From Sphingomonas gellani (GTDB lineage: Bacteria; Pseudomonadota; Alphaproteobacteria; Sphingomonadales; Sphingomonadaceae): 38,081 nucleotides of DNA. Each line of letters begins with the position of its first letter. Position 1 is the stretch's first letter. Made by a program: the position numbers and the translations under genes. Shown in pieces: positions 8,392 through 16,627 of this stretch. Where the stretch lies: positions 1-38,081 of the forward strand of contig NZ_FOCF01000014.1 of NCBI RefSeq assembly GCF_900110035.1, given 5' to 3'. The notes beneath the pieces were generated by a model. The model saw only the letters and a list, made by a program, of their open reading frames with translations, had not been told where the DNA came from and did no database searches.

Positions 8392-8648
8392 AGTTTCTCC
8401 TCGCGCTGGTCGTCATCTGGGCGGCCTGGCACTTTCTGGGCCGATCGCGGGCAAAGGTGCGGCCCGCCATCGCTGACGAGGTGGAGGCGCGGCAGGTGCT
8501 GGGCATCGACCGCGATGCCGATGCCGATGATATCCGCGCCGCGCACCGCCGGCTGGTGGCGCAGGTCCACCCCGATCGCGGCGGATCGGCCGAACTGACC
8601 CGCCGCGTCAACGCCGCGCGCGACCTGCTGCTGCGCCGACTCGGCTAG
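8388..8648 (+). CDS. Small membrane-anchored J-domain protein
   Basis: An 86-residue protein with an N-terminal hydrophobic helix (about 3-18, FLLALVVIWAAWHFLG), a short basic linker and a compact J-domain. The J-domain has the HPD tripeptide at 61-63 (AQVHPDRGGS), preceded by the conserved ADDIRAAHRRL helix. J-domains stimulate DnaK-type ATPases. This one lacks the Gly/Phe, zinc-finger and client-binding regions of DnaJ, so it probably recruits Hsp70 to a membrane site. The layout resembles Tim14/Pam18-like proteins. It overlaps mipZ by ATGA and is probably translationally coupled. The gene is followed by a strong hairpin. The client is unknown. Confidence 0.88.
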   Translation: MKFLLALVVIWAAWHFLGRSRAKVRPAIADEVEARQVLGIDRDADADDIRAAHRRLVAQVHPDRGGSAELTRRVNAARDLLLRRLG

Positions 8649-8678
8649 CAGGTACTTTTCAGCCGCCAGCCAACAAAA

Positions 8679-8706
8679 AGGGGCGGCCCGTCGCCGGACC
8701 GCCCCT
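8679..8706. terminator. Bidirectional rho-independent terminator
   Basis: AGGGGCGG (8679-8686) pairs perfectly with CCGCCCCT (8699-8706), an 8-bp GC-rich stem. On the minus strand, where it ends the carD transcript, it is followed by CTTTTTGTTG, a classical T-run. On the plus strand, after the J-domain gene, it is followed by the weaker CTTGTT. Confidence 0.75.
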
Positions 8707-8729
8707 CTTGTTCTGCACCGCACCCTGGA

Positions 8730-9263
8730 TCAGGCCGCGGGCTTTTCCTTGTTGTAGATGGCGGCCGCGGCGCGCAGGATCTCCAGGATCTTTTCCTGCG
8801 CCTTCGGCTCGTCGATCTCCTCCATCGCCGCCAGCTCGCGGGCGAGGCGGCTGCACGCAGCCTCGAAGATCTGACGCTCGGAATAGCTCTGCTCGGGCTG
8901 GTCGTCCGCGCGGAACAGGTCGCGGGTCACCTCGGCGATCGAAACCAGATCGCCCGAGTTGATCTTCGCTTCATATTCCTGCGCACGGCGCGACCACATG
9001 GTCCGCTTGACCTTGGGCTTGCCCTTCAGCGTCTCCATCGCCTCGCGCATCGTCTTGTCGGAGGACAGCTTGCGCATTCCGACCGATTCAGCCTTGTTGG
9101 TGGGGACGCGCAGAGTCATGCGCTCTTTTTCGAACCGCAGGACATAGAGCTCAAGCGAGGTGCCCGCGATCTCCTGCTTTTGCAGTTCGATGACACGGCC
9201 GACGCCGTGCTTGGGATAAACAACATAATCGCCGACGTCGAAGGACAGTGCCTTGGCAGCCAT
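8730..9263 (-). CDS. carD: CarD family transcriptional regulator
   Basis: CarD proteins bind the RNA polymerase beta subunit through an N-terminal Tudor-like domain and stabilise open promoter complexes, especially at rRNA and growth genes. The 177 residues begin with the CarD/TRCF domain (about 8-65: FDVGDYVVYPKHGVGRV, LRFEKERMTLRVP). The helical C-terminal DNA-contacting domain follows (MWSRRAQEYEAKINSGD, YSERQIFEAACSRLARELA). It starts at ATG 9263 with GGAAAGG upstream. It lies downstream of helicase, S4 and fdxA on the same strand, but a 228-bp gap suggests its own promoter. A bidirectional terminator ends it. Confidence 0.95.
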   Translation of the reverse strand: MAAKALSFDVGDYVVYPKHGVGRVIELQKQEIAGTSLELYVLRFEKERMTLRVPTNKAESVGMRKLSSDKTMREAMETLKGKPKVKRTMWSRRAQEYEAKINSGDLVSIAEVTRDLFRADDQPEQSYSERQIFEAACSRLARELAAMEEIDEPKAQEKILEILRAAAAIYNKEKPAA

Positions 9264-9422
9264 TCAAGGACCTTTCCGGGTCATCCCCCATGCCACCGGA
9301 AGCGACACGAAGGCCGCCGGATCGGGCAGGAGAGAAAGGTGGTACGAGTTCACTCCACGCGGACGGCAAGACGATACACGCCCGCTGCAAGCCTCTGTAC
9401 CACAACGGCAAGATTTTCGCCA

Positions 9423-9470
9423 GCCCGCATCGGGCAGCATCGCTGTCGCGAGCGGTCCCGAATCGGGGCC
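9423..9470. repeat. Cluster of short hairpins downstream of fdxA
   Basis: GCCCG-CAT-CGGGC (9423-9435), CGCT/AGCG around 9441-9454 and GGTCCCG-AAT-CGGGGCC (9454-9470, with one G-T wobble) stand side by side between fdxA and carD. No T-run follows on either strand. They may stabilise the fdxA 3' end or form part of the carD leader. The rest of the 9264-9491 gap shows nothing I can name. Confidence 0.3.
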
Positions 9471-9491
9471 CTGTGTGGGCGCGTCAGGCGA

Positions 9492-9833
9492 TCAGTCGCC
9501 CGTGCCCGGTTCCGGCGAGAAGAACTTGTCGTATTTGCCCTCCACACCCTTCATCGCGTCCGCGTCCGGCGGCGTCTGGTCCAGCTTGCGCGTGACGTTG
9601 GGCCATTGCGCGGAGAAGGTGGCGTTCAGTTCCAGCCACTGTTCCAGACCGGATTCGGTATCGGGCAGGATCGCCTCTGCCGGGCATTCGGGTTCGCACA
9701 CGCCGCAGTCGATGCATTCGGACGGATTGATGACGAGCATGTTCTCGCCTTCGTAAAAACAATCCACCGGGCACACTTCCACGCAATCCATGTACTTGCA
9801 GCGGATGCAGGCGTCGGTGACGACATAGGTCAT
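9492..9833 (-). CDS. fdxA: Seven-iron ferredoxin FdxA
   Basis: Soluble low-potential electron carrier with one 3Fe-4S and one 4Fe-4S cluster. The 113 residues carry cysteines at 9, 12, 17, 21, 25, 40, 43, 46 and 50. Compared with Azotobacter ferredoxin I (offset +1), C9, C17 and C50 would hold the 3Fe-4S cluster, and C21, C40, C43 and C46 the 4Fe-4S cluster. C12 and C25 would be the free cysteines. A C-terminal extension (about 60-113) is usual for FdxA. An AAGGA lies just upstream of ATG 9833. It follows the S4 gene after 81 bp. Its redox partner is not known. Confidence 0.95.
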   Translation of the reverse strand: MTYVVTDACIRCKYMDCVEVCPVDCFYEGENMLVINPSECIDCGVCEPECPAEAILPDTESGLEQWLELNATFSAQWPNVTRKLDQTPPDADAMKGVEGKYDKFFSPEPGTGD

Positions 9834-9890
9834 GGGATAAGGTCCTTGGGCCGCGTCTGGGGCCGCATTCGGAGATATGTTGCGGCCGCT

Positions 9891-9918
9891 GCTATGCCGC
9901 GTTGCACGTCCACGTCAA
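9891..9918 (-). promoter_or_regulatory. Possible promoter of fdxA
   Basis: On the minus strand, TTGACG (9918-9913) and CATAGC (9896-9891) are separated by 16 bases. The -35 is close to the sigma-70 consensus but the -10 is poor. It would let fdxA be expressed apart from the helicase-S4 pair. The -35 overlaps the 3' end of the S4 gene. Confidence 0.3.
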
Positions 9919-10238
9919 TCAAGCGCTGGTTCATGCGAGCGGTTCTTATCTTTGCCGTCCGGTTCCGTGGACAATTCGCTGTAGCACGCGCGAGCCTCGG
10001 GCGCGGGGCCGCGCCGGGCCGGCAGCGCCTCCACCCGCACGGTGCGGACATGGCCGTGCGCGGCGAAGGTCAGCACGTTGCCGACCCGGACCGGCGCGTG
10101 CGCCCGGTCGATCAGCCGCCCGTCGCAGCGCAGGCGACCGGTCGCGGCCAGGTCCTGCGCGACGGTGCGCGTCTTGGCCAGCCGCGCGAACCACAGAAAC
10201 CGATCGAGGCGCATGGTGACCGCGTTCGCGTCAGCCAT
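9915..10238 (-). CDS. S4-domain RNA-binding protein (Hsp15-like)
   Basis: A 107-residue protein whose N-terminal two thirds form an S4 RNA-binding domain (MRLDRFLWFARLAKTR, QDLAATGRLRCDGR, VRVGNVLTF). The charged tail may be disordered. Hsp15 (HslR) proteins bind stalled 50S subunits carrying peptidyl-tRNA, but this shorter alphaproteobacterial relative may have another ribosome-linked role. I choose ATG 10238, which overlaps the helicase stop by 8 bp. An internal ATG at 10214 directly before RLDRFLWF is an alternative. The overlap with an RNA helicase supports a role in RNA metabolism. Confidence 0.85.
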   Translation of the reverse strand: MADANAVTMRLDRFLWFARLAKTRTVAQDLAATGRLRCDGRLIDRAHAPVRVGNVLTFAAHGHVRTVRVEALPARRGPAPEARACYSELSTEPDGKDKNRSHEPALD

Positions 10239-12735
10239 GATCGCCCCATGCCGCCAGCGCAGCCCAGGTCCCCGTCGGCGCAACGCGCGGGGTGGCGGGC
10301 GCGGGCGGACGCCCCCGCCACACCCATCGCGGCGCGCCCTCATCGGTGTCGGACACCGGCTTGAAGCCGAGGTCCGCCATCAACCGAGCCAGTGTCGCCG
10401 GCTCCAGCCCGATCGATGTCGCCAGCGCCTGATCGGGCGCGAACGGTCGCCGCCCTTGCCGTGCGTCATGGGCGCCGCGTGCGATCCGCTCCACCAGGTC
10501 GACGCGCACCGCCTGCGCCGCCAAGGGCCGGAACCCGCTCGCCAGCATCGCGCCGGGCGCTCCCCGCGGCAGCACGGAAGCGCCCTCGCGCGGCAGAGCC
10601 AGCCGATCGCCCCGAATGGCGAGCAGGGCCGCCCGCCAGCGCGCCGCCGCCGGCTTCATCAGGCGCGGATCGAACAGGTCGAGCGCGCCGATCGTCACCC
10701 CCATGGCGCGCAGCCGCCGACGCTCCTCGGGCGTCAGCGCCTCCACCGACGCGCGCAGCGGCAACCGCTCGGCCAGCCCGCCGCGCGCCTCCAGCGCCGC
10801 GGCCACCACGCGCAGCGCGGGCGTGGCCGCGGGATCACGCGCCGCCGCCGCCAGCTTTGACAGAGCCGGCAGGTGCCGTGCGACATTGGCGGCCAGCCAC
10901 CGCTCCAGTCGGGCGGCCACAGCCTGTCGCGATGCCGGCGACAGCGCGTCGAGCGCCCGATCAGGCACAAGGCGCGGGCGCGTCACAAAAGGTCCTGCCT
11001 CCAGCATGGCGACCGGTTGCCCGGCCCACAGGATCGTCGATCCGTCCAGCGCGAAATCCGCGTCGTCCGCCGCGACCAGCGCCTCCGCCCGCTTCGCCCG
11101 TTCGCCGCCCAGCCGCTTTTCCGCTGCCGCCAGCAACAACCGCTTGTCCGCGGCGCGCGCGTCCGGGGAAACGGTGAAGCGGAAACCGGCCAGCGTGCCG
11201 ATCGGATGGTCCTCCACCATCACCTCCCCCTCCGGTCCGATCACCACCGGCAACAGCGACGCGTCGGCGCCGATCTGGCGGATCAGGGCCGTGGTCCGCT
11301 TGTCGACGAAACGCTGGGTCAGGCTGGCGTGCAGACCATCGGACAGCCGTTCTTCGATGGCGCGGGTGCGCGCGGCCCAGTGCGCCGGATCGGTCAGCCA
11401 GTCGGCACGGTGCGCCATATAGGCATAGGTGCGGATCGCCGCGACCCGCCCCGCCAGCGTTTCCACATCGCCTGCAATCGTATCGAGCCGCTGGATCTCG
11501 TCCGCGAACCATTGATGGGGGACGTACCCGTTGCCTTCCGTCAGGTTGCGGAACAGCCGCTCCACGAACCGGGTGTGCGGGTCCAGGCCCAGCTTGCGGA
11601 AATCGGGCAGGCCACATGCCGCCCACAGCCGCGCGACCCCGGCGGGGGTCCGCGCACGATCCCGTACCCAGGGCTCATCGGCCATGCGCTTCAACACGGC
11701 GAGGTCGACCGCCTGCGGCGCGGCGCGCAACACCCCCGGCTCCGGCCGGCGTTCCAGGTCGGCGATCAGCGCGTCGACGCTGGACAAGTCGGGGCGGCCC
11801 TCCCGCCAGAACATGGTCTCGATCCGGGGAAATCGGTGCGCCTCGATCGCGAACACCTCTTCGGGCGTGAACGCGCCCGGCCCTTCCTCGCTGACCGCGC
11901 CAAATGTCCCGTCGCGCTGGTGACGACCAGCGCGACCCGCGATCTGGGCCATCTCCGCCACAGTCAGCCGGCGGGTGCGGCGTCCGTCGAACTTGTGCAG
12001 CGAGGCAAAGGCGACATGCGCCACGTCCATGTTCAGGCCCATGCCGATCGCGTCGGTGGCGACCAGGTAATCGACCTCTCCCGCCTGGAACATCGCCACC
12101 TGCGCGTTGCGCGTGCGTGGGCTCAGCGCGCCCATCACCACCGCCGCACCGCCGCGCAGGCGGCGCAGCATCTCCGCGACGGCGTAGACCTCCTCGGCGC
12201 TGAAGGCGACGATCGCGCTGCGCTTGGGCAGGCGGCTGATCTTCTTCGCGCCGGCATAGCTCAGCGTCGAAAAGCGTGGCCTCTCGACGATCTCCGCCTC
12301 GGGCACCAGCGCACGCACCATGGGGCGCAGCGCTTCCGAGCCCAGGATCATCGTCTCCTCACGCCCGCGCGCGTGCAGCAGCCGGTCGGTGAACACATGC
12401 CCGCGTTCCGGATCCGCGCCCAGCTGCGCCTCGTCCACCGCCAGGAACGCGGCGTCGCGGTCCGTCGGCATGCTCTCCGCCGTGCACAGGAAGTATCGCG
12501 CCTTGGCCGGCACGATCCGCTCCTCGCCGGTCATCAGCGCGACCTGGTCGGCGCCCTTGATCGCGACCACGCGGTCGTACACCTCGCGCGCGAGCAGGCG
12601 CAGGGGGAATCCGATGATGCCGCTGGAATGACCGCACATCCGTTCCACGGCCAGATGCGTCTTGCCCGTGTTGGTCGGCCCCAGGACCGCAGACACGCCC
12701 CCGGATGCGAAATGGGCGGGGCGGGAACTGGCCAT
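10231..12735 (-). CDS. SUV3-like superfamily 2 RNA/DNA helicase
   Basis: An 834-residue helicase related to mitochondrial SUV3. Motif I is GPTNTGKTH (19-27), motif II DEAQ (101-104). Motifs V and VI are ATDAIGMGLN and QIAGRAGRHQRDG. After the two RecA-like domains comes the family's helical region (VERLFRNLTEGNGYVPHQWFADEIQRLD) and a long Arg/Ala-rich C-terminal region ending WGDHG. The DEAQ box and GRAGR motif separate it from DEAD-box helicases. The known mitochondrial relative works with an RNase in RNA turnover; the bacterial substrate is uncertain. The gene starts at ATG 12735, diverges from the M23 peptidase and overlaps the S4 gene by 8 bp. Confidence 0.9.
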   Translation of the reverse strand: MASSRPAHFASGGVSAVLGPTNTGKTHLAVERMCGHSSGIIGFPLRLLAREVYDRVVAIKGADQVALMTGEERIVPAKARYFLCTAESMPTDRDAAFLAVDEAQLGADPERGHVFTDRLLHARGREETMILGSEALRPMVRALVPEAEIVERPRFSTLSYAGAKKISRLPKRSAIVAFSAEEVYAVAEMLRRLRGGAAVVMGALSPRTRNAQVAMFQAGEVDYLVATDAIGMGLNMDVAHVAFASLHKFDGRRTRRLTVAEMAQIAGRAGRHQRDGTFGAVSEEGPGAFTPEEVFAIEAHRFPRIETMFWREGRPDLSSVDALIADLERRPEPGVLRAAPQAVDLAVLKRMADEPWVRDRARTPAGVARLWAACGLPDFRKLGLDPHTRFVERLFRNLTEGNGYVPHQWFADEIQRLDTIAGDVETLAGRVAAIRTYAYMAHRADWLTDPAHWAARTRAIEERLSDGLHASLTQRFVDKRTTALIRQIGADASLLPVVIGPEGEVMVEDHPIGTLAGFRFTVSPDARAADKRLLLAAAEKRLGGERAKRAEALVAADDADFALDGSTILWAGQPVAMLEAGPFVTRPRLVPDRALDALSPASRQAVAARLERWLAANVARHLPALSKLAAAARDPAATPALRVVAAALEARGGLAERLPLRASVEALTPEERRRLRAMGVTIGALDLFDPRLMKPAAARWRAALLAIRGDRLALPREGASVLPRGAPGAMLASGFRPLAAQAVRVDLVERIARGAHDARQGRRPFAPDQALATSIGLEPATLARLMADLGFKPVSDTDEGAPRWVWRGRPPAPATPRVAPTGTWAALAAWGDHG

Positions 12736-12845
12736 GGCCGCAACATTGGCAATCCGGCGAGCGGTTGCAATGGCTTATGCGCAATCGCTGCATCCGGCGC
12801 ATGGGCGCCACGGCCCGTCGCAGCGGCCGCCCCTATTAGCGGCGG

Positions 12846-12860
12846 TTAATTTGACTTTAG
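12846..12860 (+). promoter_or_regulatory. CtrA-like half-site pair before the M23 peptidase gene
   Basis: TTAA-N7-TTAG differs by one base from the alphaproteobacterial CtrA consensus TTAA-N7-TTAA. A TTGACT hexamer (12852-12857) overlaps it and could be a -35 box. The site lies 51 bp before the proposed start at 12911. A single 7-of-8 match can arise by chance. Confidence 0.3.
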
Positions 12861-12910
12861 CGACTCGGCTCCACACGCAAAGTGCATCGATCGGGGGGCG
12901 GTCACCCAAA

Positions 12911-14404
12911 GTGTTTCTGCGGAACGAGCATGGACTGGAACTGGCCGGGGCGGGCGCATCGCGCCCGGTGACGCCGGCTGCCTCTCCGTTCGGCCGCGCC
13001 CTGGTCCGCAAGCAGGACCTGCACCCGCTGGAGCGTCTGCGCATCGCCGCACAGCGGGTCGACTGGGTCCCCGACCTGGGCAGCCAGATCGGCAGCGCCG
13101 GCTGGTGGCGGGGCCTGCTCACCTGTGTCGGACTGTGCGCCGCGACCTGGGCGCTGTCGCCGGGCCTGCGGCCGGTGATCGGCGACGTACCCGCGCCGCT
13201 CGGCGGCACCACCGCGGACGAGGCGCGGGCGCAGGCGATCGCGCCGCTGGCCATGGGTGCCGACACCGGCCGGCGCATGGCCGCCAACGACTTGGCCGTG
13301 CCGCTGGCAGAGGCGCCGGAGCGACCGCAGATCGAACTGTCCGCTACGTTGGGTGAAGGCGACGACTTCCGCCGCATGCTGGAACGCGCGGGCGTCGGTC
13401 GTGCCGACGCGACCGCCGCCGCTGCGCTGGTCGGACAGACCGGCGAGCTGGGCGATATCGCGCCGGGCACGCGGGTGGCGCTGGTACTCGGCCGGCGGGC
13501 GAGCAAGATGGTGCCGCGCCCGCTCGAGGGGTTGCGGATGCGCGCGCGCTTCGACCTGAACGTCTCGATCAACCGCGGCGCATCGGGCCTTGCCATGACG
13601 CGTCAGCCGATCGCGATCGACCGCACGCCGCTCCACCTACAGGGGCTGGTCGGCAACAGTTTGTATCGCTCGGCACGCGCGGCGGGCGCACCGGCCAAGG
13701 CGGTGGAAACATATCTGAAGGCATTGGCCGACCGCCTGTCGATCGGACGCGACATCCACGCCGCCGACCGGTTCGACATGGTGATCGAACGCGAACGCGC
13801 GGCCACCGGCGAGACACGTACCGGCCAGCTGCTTTACGCCGGCATCGATGGCGCACGCAGCCGGACGCGGCTGGTCCGCTGGACCCTGGACGGAAAGGAA
13901 GGCTGGTTCGACGCCAATGGGGAGGTCGAACGGCGCGGACAGATGGGCATGCCGGTGGCGGGGCGCATCACCTCCGCCTTCGGCTGGCGCATGCATCCGC
14001 TGCTCGGCTTCACGAAGCTGCACAAGGGGATGGACATCGGCGCCGCCTATGGCTCCCCCATCTATGCCGCGATCGACGGCATGGTCAGCTTCGCGGGTCG
14101 CGCCGGCGGGTACGGCAACTTCGTCAAGCTGGCGCACCAGTCGGGTCTCGCCAGCGGTTATGGCCATATGAGCCGCATCGCGGTGCGCCCCGGTCAGCGC
14201 GTCGCACGCGGTCAGGTGATCGGCTATGTCGGCTCCACCGGCCTGTCGACGGGCCCGCACCTGCATTGGGAGGTGTGGAAGAACGGCCAGTCGATCAATC
14301 CGCGCTCGATCTCGTTCGACTCGATTCAGCGCCTGTCCGGCGCGAAGCTGGCGGCGCTGAAGGCGCGGGTTGCGCAGCTGTTGTCAGTGACGCCGGGACG
14401 CTGA
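12911..14404 (+). CDS. Membrane-anchored M23 (LytM-type) metallopeptidase
   Basis: Predicted peptidoglycan endopeptidase or amidase activator. From GTG 12911 it has 497 residues: a cytoplasmic N-terminus, one transmembrane helix (about 64-85, GLLTCVGLCAATWALSPGL), a periplasmic middle region and a C-terminal LytM domain (about 355-460). The zinc-site residues appear intact: H371 and D375 in LHKGMDIG, and H450/H452 in HLHWEVW, so it looks catalytically competent rather than an EnvC-type activator. The start is inferred: a GGGGGGCGG run lies 11 bases upstream of the GTG, and the frame is open further upstream without family-like sequence. It diverges from the helicase gene. Confidence 0.9.
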   Translation: MFLRNEHGLELAGAGASRPVTPAASPFGRALVRKQDLHPLERLRIAAQRVDWVPDLGSQIGSAGWWRGLLTCVGLCAATWALSPGLRPVIGDVPAPLGGTTADEARAQAIAPLAMGADTGRRMAANDLAVPLAEAPERPQIELSATLGEGDDFRRMLERAGVGRADATAAAALVGQTGELGDIAPGTRVALVLGRRASKMVPRPLEGLRMRARFDLNVSINRGASGLAMTRQPIAIDRTPLHLQGLVGNSLYRSARAAGAPAKAVETYLKALADRLSIGRDIHAADRFDMVIERERAATGETRTGQLLYAGIDGARSRTRLVRWTLDGKEGWFDANGEVERRGQMGMPVAGRITSAFGWRMHPLLGFTKLHKGMDIGAAYGSPIYAAIDGMVSFAGRAGGYGNFVKLAHQSGLASGYGHMSRIAVRPGQRVARGQVIGYVGSTGLSTGPHLHWEVWKNGQSINPRSISFDSIQRLSGAKLAALKARVAQLLSVTPGR

Positions 14405-14431
14405 TCGCGCGGCCGCCGCGACGCCCGTGGA

Positions 14432-15340
14432 TCAGTCGTGGGTGCGGCCGAAATCGGCGGCCGCGTCATCCTGGCCCTGTTCCACGATCGACCGGCGCAC
14501 CGCACGCGTGCGAGTGAACAGGTCGAACAGCTCATCCCCCTTCCCCCAACGGATCGCCCGTTGGAGCGTGGCGAGATCCTCCGAAAAGCGCCCCAGCATC
14601 TCCAGCACCGCCTCCCGGTTGGTCAGGAACACGTCGCGCCACATGGTCGGATCGGACGCGGCGATGCGGGTGAAGTCGCGAAAGCCGCCGGCCGAATATT
14701 TGATGACCTCGCTTTCGGTCACCTGTTCCAGATCGGACGCGGTGCCGACGATGGTATAGGCGATCAGGTGCGGCAGGTGGCTGGTGATCGCCAGCACCCG
14801 GTCGTGATGGTCGGGCGTCATCCGCTCCACCGTGGCGCCCAGCCTGCGCCAGAATTCCGCCACCCGCTCCACCGCCGGCTCGGCCGTGCCGTCGACCGGC
14901 GTCAGGATGCACCAGCGATGGCGGAACAGCGTCGCGAAGCCCGCCTCCGGCCCGGACCGCTCGGTGCCGGCAACCGGATGGGCGGGCACGATCGCATGGT
15001 CGGGCAGCGCCGCCGCCAGAGAGCGCGCGACCTCCGCCTTGCAACTGCCGACGTCGCTTATCACCGCCTCCGCGGGCAGGTCGGGCGCGATCTCCGTCCC
15101 CACCGCCGCGATGGCGCGCACCGGCACGCACAGGATCACCAGATCGGCGTCGATCACCGCCGCGCCGGGCGTTTCCGCGACATCGTCGACGAGATCGATG
15201 CGCAGCGCCGTGTCGCGTACCGCCGGATCGGCATCATGTCCGGTCAGCCGAACGGTCGGCATGGTCGCCCGCACCGCCCGCGCCACCGACGATCCGATCA
15301 GCCCCAATCCGATGATCGCGACACGCCCGAACGGCAGCAT
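14432..15340 (-). CDS. tyrA: Prephenate/cyclohexadienyl dehydrogenase
   Basis: NAD(P)-dependent oxidative decarboxylation of prephenate and/or arogenate toward tyrosine. The 302-residue protein starts with a Rossmann fold, GLGLIG at 11-16. It continues with ISDVGSCK, the substrate-site AHPVAGTERSG, SHLPHLIAY and the GGFRDFTRIAASDP segment typical of TyrA. No chorismate mutase or ACT domain is fused. The ATG at 15340 overlaps the hisC stop by one base (TGATG). In Zymomonas mobilis, of the same order, the equivalent pair (hisH-tyrC) encodes a broad aminotransferase and a cyclohexadienyl dehydrogenase, so dual prephenate/arogenate use is plausible here. Confidence 0.94.
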   Translation of the reverse strand: MLPFGRVAIIGLGLIGSSVARAVRATMPTVRLTGHDADPAVRDTALRIDLVDDVAETPGAAVIDADLVILCVPVRAIAAVGTEIAPDLPAEAVISDVGSCKAEVARSLAAALPDHAIVPAHPVAGTERSGPEAGFATLFRHRWCILTPVDGTAEPAVERVAEFWRRLGATVERMTPDHHDRVLAITSHLPHLIAYTIVGTASDLEQVTESEVIKYSAGGFRDFTRIAASDPTMWRDVFLTNREAVLEMLGRFSEDLATLQRAIRWGKGDELFDLFTRTRAVRRSIVEQGQDDAAADFGRTHD

Positions 15341-16452
15341 CAACCCGCCTCGGCCACCGTGTCGCGCACCATGGCGCGCAGCGCCGCGATCACGCCCCGA
15401 CATTCGTCCTCGGTACCGATCGTGATGCGCAGGCCATGGCCCAGCCCCTGTCCCGGCAGCCAGCGGACCAGATACCCCGCCTCCATCAGGCCGGCGTAGG
15501 CCGCCTCGCCGGTCAGCGCACCCTCGAACACGATCAGCACGAAATTCGCCTTGGACGGCACCGCGCGCAGGCCGGCATTGCCCATGCTCGCGATCTCGTT
15601 CGCGAACCAGTCGCGCCAATGCGCATTGTGCGCACGCGTTTCCTCGACGAAGCCGTCGTCCGCCAGCGCGGCCACTGCCGCATGCTGGCCCGCGGACGTG
15701 ACGTTGAAGGGCGCGCGGATGCGGTGCAGCGCCTGCACGATCGGCTGCGCGGCATAGCCCCAGCCGATCCGTTCGGCGGCCAAACCATGGATCTTGGAAA
15801 AGGTGCGGGTGACGAGCACGTTGGGCTCCGTCATCGCCAGCGCCAGGCCGGCATCGTCCTCCTCCGGCTCCAGATATTCGGCATAGGCCTGGTCCACCAC
15901 CAGCAGGATGTCGCGGCGCAGCCCGGCATGCAAACGGGCGATCTCCTGCCGCGATGCAAAGGTGCCGGTGGGGTTGTTCGGGTTGGCGACGAACACCACC
16001 CGCGTCCGTTCCGTCACCGCCGCCAGGATCGCGTCGACGTCGGTGGCGTAATCCTTGTCCGGCGCGATCACCACCGTCGCCCCCGTCCGGCGGGTCGCGA
16101 TCTCGTACACGGCAAAGCCGTAGCGGACATGGATGATCTCGTCGCCGACTCCGGAAAAGGCACCGGCCGCCATGTGCAACAGCTCGTCCGATCCGGTGCC
16201 GTAGATCACGCGTGCCGGGTCCAGCCCGTACTTCGCCGCGATCGCCTCGCGCAGGATGGTCGCGCCGGCGTCGGGATAGCGGGCCAGGTCGCGGCGCGCG
16301 CCCTCGAACGCGGCGACCGCATCGGGCGACGTGCCCAGCGGGTTCTCGTTCGACGACAGCTTGACGACCTTGCGCCCGTCATCGGTCGTGGCGCGCCCCG
16401 GAACATAGGGAGCGATGGCGGCGATCCAGGGCTTGGGAGCGGGTGTGGTCAT
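15340..16452 (-). CDS. hisC: Histidinol-phosphate aminotransferase
   Basis: PLP enzyme of histidine synthesis that transaminates imidazole acetol phosphate; sphingomonad homologs can also act on aromatic keto acids. It has 370 residues. Family motifs are KLSSNENPLG, GTGSDELL, FVANPNNPTG, VDQAYAEY and the PLP lysine K220 in TFSKIHGLAAERIG. It overlaps tyrA by one base, so the two are probably coupled and may share the tyrosine pathway. The start is ATG 16452, and no strong ribosome binding site is visible. It diverges from the PAS regulator over 178 bp. Confidence 0.95.
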   Translation of the reverse strand: MTTPAPKPWIAAIAPYVPGRATTDDGRKVVKLSSNENPLGTSPDAVAAFEGARRDLARYPDAGATILREAIAAKYGLDPARVIYGTGSDELLHMAAGAFSGVGDEIIHVRYGFAVYEIATRRTGATVVIAPDKDYATDVDAILAAVTERTRVVFVANPNNPTGTFASRQEIARLHAGLRRDILLVVDQAYAEYLEPEEDDAGLALAMTEPNVLVTRTFSKIHGLAAERIGWGYAAQPIVQALHRIRAPFNVTSAGQHAAVAALADDGFVEETRAHNAHWRDWFANEIASMGNAGLRAVPSKANFVLIVFEGALTGEAAYAGLMEAGYLVRWLPGQGLGHGLRITIGTEDECRGVIAALRAMVRDTVAEAG

Positions 16453-16549
16453 GGCGCGGGCTTAACGCGGTGCGGCGTCGCAGGAAAGCGTTGCCGGGTT
16501 CGCCTCGACCTGCTTCCGCCCGCCGCGGCAAGATCACCGCAAGCGAAAG

Positions 16550-16559
16550 ACAACGTTGT
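16550..16559. promoter_or_regulatory. 10-bp palindrome before the PAS/winged-helix gene
   Basis: ACAACGTTGT is a perfect palindrome, two bases from the next inverted repeat. It is the first of three symmetric elements in the 80 bp before the gene. Confidence 0.35.
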
Positions 16560-16561
16560 TG

Positions 16562-16582
16562 GCCGACAAACGAAATGTCGGC
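16562..16582. promoter_or_regulatory. Inverted repeat GCCGACA-N7-TGTCGGC, candidate operator
   Basis: A perfect 7-bp inverted repeat with a 7-base spacer in the divergent hisC/PAS intergenic region. Its size suits a dimeric winged-helix regulator, possibly the adjacent gene product, but this is an inference. It could also fold as a hairpin in RNA. Confidence 0.45.
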
Positions 16583-16609
16583 TGCTTAGAGTCTTGATCC
16601 TGCTCAACA

Positions 16610-16627
16610 TTTCGGGAACATCCGAAA
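16610..16627 (+). promoter_or_regulatory. Inverted repeat TTTCGG-N6-CCGAAA at the translation start
   Basis: A 6-6-6 inverted repeat ending three bases before ATG 16631, exactly where a ribosome binding site would be expected. No Shine-Dalgarno sequence is present there. It could be an operator or a translation-blocking hairpin. Confidence 0.4.

Noticed and set aside
10873..12849. 658-codon open frame on the plus strand opposite the helicase
   Set aside because: It mirrors the helicase gene, is rich in Arg, His and Gln, and has no recognisable motif. It is a shadow of the real gene.
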